Shown here piece after piece: positions 7,627 to 10,000 of a stretch of DNA of 10,000 nt. Position 1 is the stretch's first letter. Every line of letters starts with the position of its first letter. Origin of the DNA: Theodoxus fluviatilis. Taxonomy: Eukaryota > Mollusca > Gastropoda > Cycloneritida > Neritidae. The DNA lies in the NCBI GenBank assembly GCA_034096865.1, contig JAWQFJ010025531.1, positions 1-10,000 on the forward strand. The letters are read 5' to 3'. Below the pieces are notes generated by a model, which saw only the letters and a program-made list of their open reading frames with translations, was not told the DNA's origin and searched no databases. The position numbers and the translations under genes were made by a program.

Positions 7627-8221
7627 GTAGGTCCAGCCCACCTTTCCCCATCATTTCAATCAACCTAGCAGTAGTATTGGTGACACACTGTCATGCCTCC
7701 TGTCTGTCAGTCTACAAGCTTGTCTAGCACCAGGTGCTGGTGTAGAGAGCTGCTGTCATTCCATTGACCAGGGAGCCAAGTGTGCAAGGATTTTGGAGCC
7801 AGGTATGGACTAAGAGTCTCCATGCTGAGCAAATACCTTTTACTCTTAGTGAGACTTTTGGACTTGTATGGAATGGTGACATGGTAAGGCAAAAATGTCC
7901 TCAGCTCAGTCAGATGCAGACGTACACAGAGGCAAAGGCATCAACGGTTCTGTATAGCAGTGTGTCTGGCATTGTGAAATCTTTGAATCAAGAGTAACTC
8001 ACAGCTGGAGTCATTGATGTCCCCCTCATCAGCAGGAACCCCCAGCTACTGGGCTACAGAGGTCTGCTCCAGTAGCTCAGTCAAAGGCCAAAGAGGCTAC
8101 CGAGGCACATACTCCTTGTGGTTAAAACATGGGTCTGTGATGATTAGGAAAGGTAATTCTTTTAGAGGCCAAAAGATGTCCCCCCCACCTTAGTGTTTTT
8201 AAGCAAAATGAGAGGCCATTA
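7627..8221. other. Intron sequence, no exon recognised
   Basis: This is the first part of the 1652-bp intron between exons 3 and 4. It is less AT-rich than the rest of the intron, and about 7727-8160 has the look of a decayed dispersed repeat, but no family can be named. It contains small inverted repeats: CACCAG/CTGGTG at 7728-7742, and AGCTACTGG/CCAGTAGCT at 8044-8077. Confidence 0.5.
8044..8077. repeat. Inverted repeat: 9-bp stem, 16-nt loop
   Basis: AGCTACTGG (8044-8052) pairs exactly with CCAGTAGCT (8069-8077). A hairpin could form in the intron transcript. There is no further compensatory structure and no known RNA family. Confidence 0.6.
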
Positions 8222-8395
8222 TTCCTCCCCCACCCCCCATTCCCCACCCCTCATCCCCCCCCCCTCCCCCTTCCCCCCCACCCCACCCCCACCCACCTTC
8301 CCCACCCCCACCCCCTATCCCCCATCCCCACCCCCACCCCCCACCCCCCACCCCCACCCCTCACCCCCAGTTCCCCACCCACACACCCACCTCCT
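8222..8395 (+). repeat. C-rich CCCCAC/CCCCT low-complexity tract (intronic)
   Basis: About 170 bp consist almost only of C with single A or T interruptions (CCCCACC-type units). The minus strand has many runs of four or more G at short spacing, a G-quadruplex-prone pattern. The Pro-rich and Gly-rich open frames across it follow from composition. Confidence 0.9.
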
Positions 8396-8598
8396 CCAAT
8401 CTTAAAGAAAATTAATAAAGTGTACTTTCTGATTGGCGTTATCAAATAAATGTGATTGGTGCTCTTGCAAGGTTCCCCTCATTCACCCAGATGTAGAGTT
8501 TGCTTGAAATGACAGACACGTGTCATTTACACATTCAGTCACTGATGGTGACATTTTTGATTGAAGAGTGATGGTGACTGAAACAATTGTGACAGTAG
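8396..8598. other. Intron sequence between C-rich tract and GAT/GAA array
   Basis: This is unique AT-rich sequence in which no exon or RNA is recognised. Confidence 0.6.
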
Positions 8599-8743
8599 TG
8601 ATGATGATGATGATGACGACGATGACGACGACCACAACCACGACCACGACGACGAAGAAGAAGAAGAAGAAGAAGAAGAAGAAGAAGAAGAAGAAGAAGA
8701 AGAAGAAGAAGAAGAAGAAGAAGAAGAAGATGATGATGATGAT
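8599..8743 (+). repeat. Compound GAT/GAC/CAC/GAA triplet array (intronic)
   Basis: Triplets hold one register across four motifs: GAT, then GAC with CAC and AAC, then 25 perfect GAA (8654-8728), then five GAT (8729-8743). In one plus frame this reads as an acidic Asp/His/Glu stretch. It has no ATG, a stop lies just upstream, and it sits within the intron, so it is not called coding. GAA/TTC repeats of this kind form triplexes in other systems. Confidence 0.95.
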
Positions 8744-9278
8744 GAAAATGTTGCTGCTGAGGATGTTGATACATGACTGAATAATTTTTGTAACAAGTAT
8801 ATCTTGTTTGCAAACATAGCATTACTTTTTGTGCTTACTTTGCTATACCAGTAAACTGCATTATATATTTATAATTCACATGATTTATTTCATACTACCA
8901 GCCTTGTTAAGCAATAGTAGCAGTAGTCATGATGTCCATTATGGTTTATGTGATGTTAATTTAACTCTCTTCCACTCTAAGATCTGTTTCTTCTTCTCTT
9001 GCCAACCATACAGGTTGCTGATGAAAATAACATGTTATAGTAGTTCTATATCATTTGGCATGCACTCACTTTTCATCCACATGCCTAATTACTTTCTATG
9101 AAAAACTGAAAAAGCATGAATGATGCAGAATGGCTGTTCAGCCATTCCATAGAGGAAATGAAGGAAGCAGATGAATGAATGAGAGTTAAAGAAGATGATC
9201 ACGCTTGTCATAAAAAACGGATAACAGCTTGTCCAGACAGTGCATGTTTCTTGTACAATTTTTTTCCTGTCTCTCAAG
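8744..9278. other. Intron sequence, no exon recognised
   Basis: This is AT-rich sequence with no domain-like reading in any frame. It ends in a pyrimidine-rich acceptor (TTTTTTTCCTGTCTCTCAAG). Confidence 0.6.
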
Positions 9279-9326
9279 GTGCCCCACTTATTCCACAAGT
9301 TACCATTGCCAGTCTAAATTTTACTG
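9279..9326 (+). CDS. Ig/DB-module gene, exon 4: short linker
   Basis: This 48-nt exon sits between CTCTCAAG| and ACTG|GTAAGT, phase 1 on both sides like its neighbours. Joined to exon 3 it reads GAPLIPQVTIASLNFT plus a split Gly/Asp codon. It has no stop in the required frame. The product is a short linker between the Ig domain and the DB module, with a possible N-glycosylation site (NFT). Evidence is the strong splice pair and matching phase; the length is too short for domain recognition, and skipping it would keep the frame. Confidence 0.65.
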
Positions 9327-9504
9327 GTAAGTGCCTTTTTCCCCTCCTCTTTACTTGTCATTGCTACATCCACACAGAAAACACCAGGAGCTAAATTACT
9401 TGTCTTTGTACAGTAAATGTTATCAGATCCATACAAAAGTACTAGTAGTTGTGGTAGTGAATGCAGAAGTTGTTGAGTTCTTTATACAGCAGTAGGTAGC
9501 AGCT
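9327..9504. other. Intron sequence, no gene seen
   Basis: This is the unique start of the 521-bp intron between exons 4 and 5. No coding signal is seen. Confidence 0.6.
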
Positions 9505-9553
9505 ACACACACACACACACATGCAAATACACACATGCACACCTACACACACA

Positions 9554-9636
<83 letters not shown>

Positions 9637-9725
9637 ACACAGACACACACACACACAGACACACACAGACACACACACACACACACACAGACACACACAG
9701 ACACACACACACATACACACACACA

Positions 9726-9766
<41 letters not shown>

Positions 9767-9769
9767 ACA
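9505..9769 (+). repeat. Interrupted CA dinucleotide array (intronic)
   Basis: This is an AC/CA array of about 265 bp. Single-base AG interruptions fall at 9631, 9641, 9657, 9667, 9689, 9699 and 9725; three successive pairs are each exactly 10 bp apart, implying block duplication. It ends about 78 bp before the DB exon acceptor. Poly-His/Thr and poly-Cys/Val open frames are artefacts of the repeat. Confidence 0.95.
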
Positions 9770-9847
9770 GTTACCTCTCTTTGGTATCTTGTGATACTGT
9801 ATGACCAAAAGAAATATTCACTGATATTTGTGCGTGTCTCTCTCCAG

Positions 9848-9982
9848 ACTGCTGCCAAAAGGAGGCAGTGGGTAACTCATGCATGCCTGCATGTGTGCCC
9901 ACATCAACAACCAATGAGACTTTTAATGGATTGCAAGCATGCACAACCGCAGATTTGGAGAAACTCCTCTACTGCTTCTCAG
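9848..9982 (+). CDS. Ig/DB-module gene, exon 5: first part of a DB module
   Basis: The exon runs between TCTCTCTCCAG| and TCAG|GTAATT, phase 1 to phase 1. It reads, after a split Asp codon, CCQKEAVGNSCMPAC, VPTSTTNETFNGLQAC, TTADLEKLLYCFS. The spacing CC-x8-C-x3-C ... C-x10-C, with an aliphatic AxLxKLLYC segment, is the pattern of the cysteine-rich DB module (Pfam family DB). In nematodes and other invertebrates this module occurs with Ig-like and fibronectin-III domains in secreted or surface proteins (the nematode IGDB group). Here it follows an Ig domain and a short linker, the same order. The rest of the module should lie in the next exon, beyond 10000. The partner and role of these proteins are not well known and I assign none. 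The domain call is from memory of the pattern. Confidence 0.8.
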
Positions 9983-10000
9983 GTAATTTGCCTTCTCGTC

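Noticed and set aside
7536..7727. Plus-strand frame starting at the ATG-like codon at 7536 as a stand-alone gene
   Set aside because: Its first part is the E-G half of the Ig domain; after the GTAGGT donor at 7627 the reading is intron. It is exon 3, not a separate gene.
7727..8160. tRNA-derived SINE
   Set aside because: The GC-richer segment and its hairpins look repeat-like, but I could not place A and B boxes, a tail or target duplications, so no element is called.
8193..8445. Proline-rich or glycine-rich protein
   Set aside because: The frames follow directly from the CCCCACC composition and lie in an intron.
8568..8780. Acidic Asp/Glu frame or poly-Lys frame as a real exon
   Set aside because: The array is compound simple repeat, the acidic frame has a stop just upstream and no start, and no fitting splice pair was found.
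9442..9858. Poly-Cys/Val and poly-His/Thr open frames
   Set aside because: They are translations of the CA dinucleotide array.

Overview
This is eukaryotic, almost certainly invertebrate animal, genomic DNA. The evidence is split coding exons with GT-AG introns, many microsatellites and a Tc1/mariner transposon. The style (AT-leaning introns, dense trinucleotide and CA repeats, and an Ig plus DB-module gene) would fit a mollusc or another lophotrochozoan, but that placement is inference. There is no bacterial-style gene organisation, no rRNA or tRNA gene and no CRISPR. Nearly all of the longer stop-free runs are artefacts of trinucleotide repeats.

Layout. (1) 1-862: GC-richer sequence. A 147-codon stop-free minus-strand frame (526-83), rich in Pro/Ser/Thr, looks like the 3' exon of a neighbouring gene; its identity is unknown. 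(2) 863-2486: a complete-length Tc1-like DD34E transposon on the minus strand, about 1.62 kb between TA dinucleotides, with perfect 20-bp terminal inverted repeats. Its transposase is broken by three frame changes, one of them a 7-bp tandem duplication. (3) 2487-4599: AT-rich noncoding DNA with a 50-bp pyrimidine tract, a diverged ~85-bp direct repeat around a ~240-bp segment, and a poly-T run that looks like the tail of a minus-strand retroposed sequence. (4) 4600-9982: five plus-strand exons (4600-4706, 5598-5694, 7507-7626, 9279-9326, 9848-9982) that join in consistent phase. Together they encode one Ig-like domain, a short linker and the start of a cysteine-rich DB module. Both ends of the gene lie outside the recognised region.

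The exon set is the main biological content. Exons 1-3 rebuild a canonical Ig fold (B-strand Cys, C-strand Trp, DxGxYxC on the F strand). Exon 5 carries the CC...C...C...C...C pattern of a DB module. This combination matches the Ig/DB/fibronectin-III proteins known from nematodes and other invertebrates, so the product is probably an extracellular or cell-surface protein. The signal-peptide exon was not found, and the rest of the DB module and any FN3 domain would lie downstream.

The introns carry unusually large simple repeats: an ATG/GAT array with an exact 64-bp higher-order period, about 1 kb of AGT array with 18- and 27-bp higher-order units, a C-rich tract, a compound GAT/GAC/GAA array, and a CA array ending about 80 bp before the DB exon.
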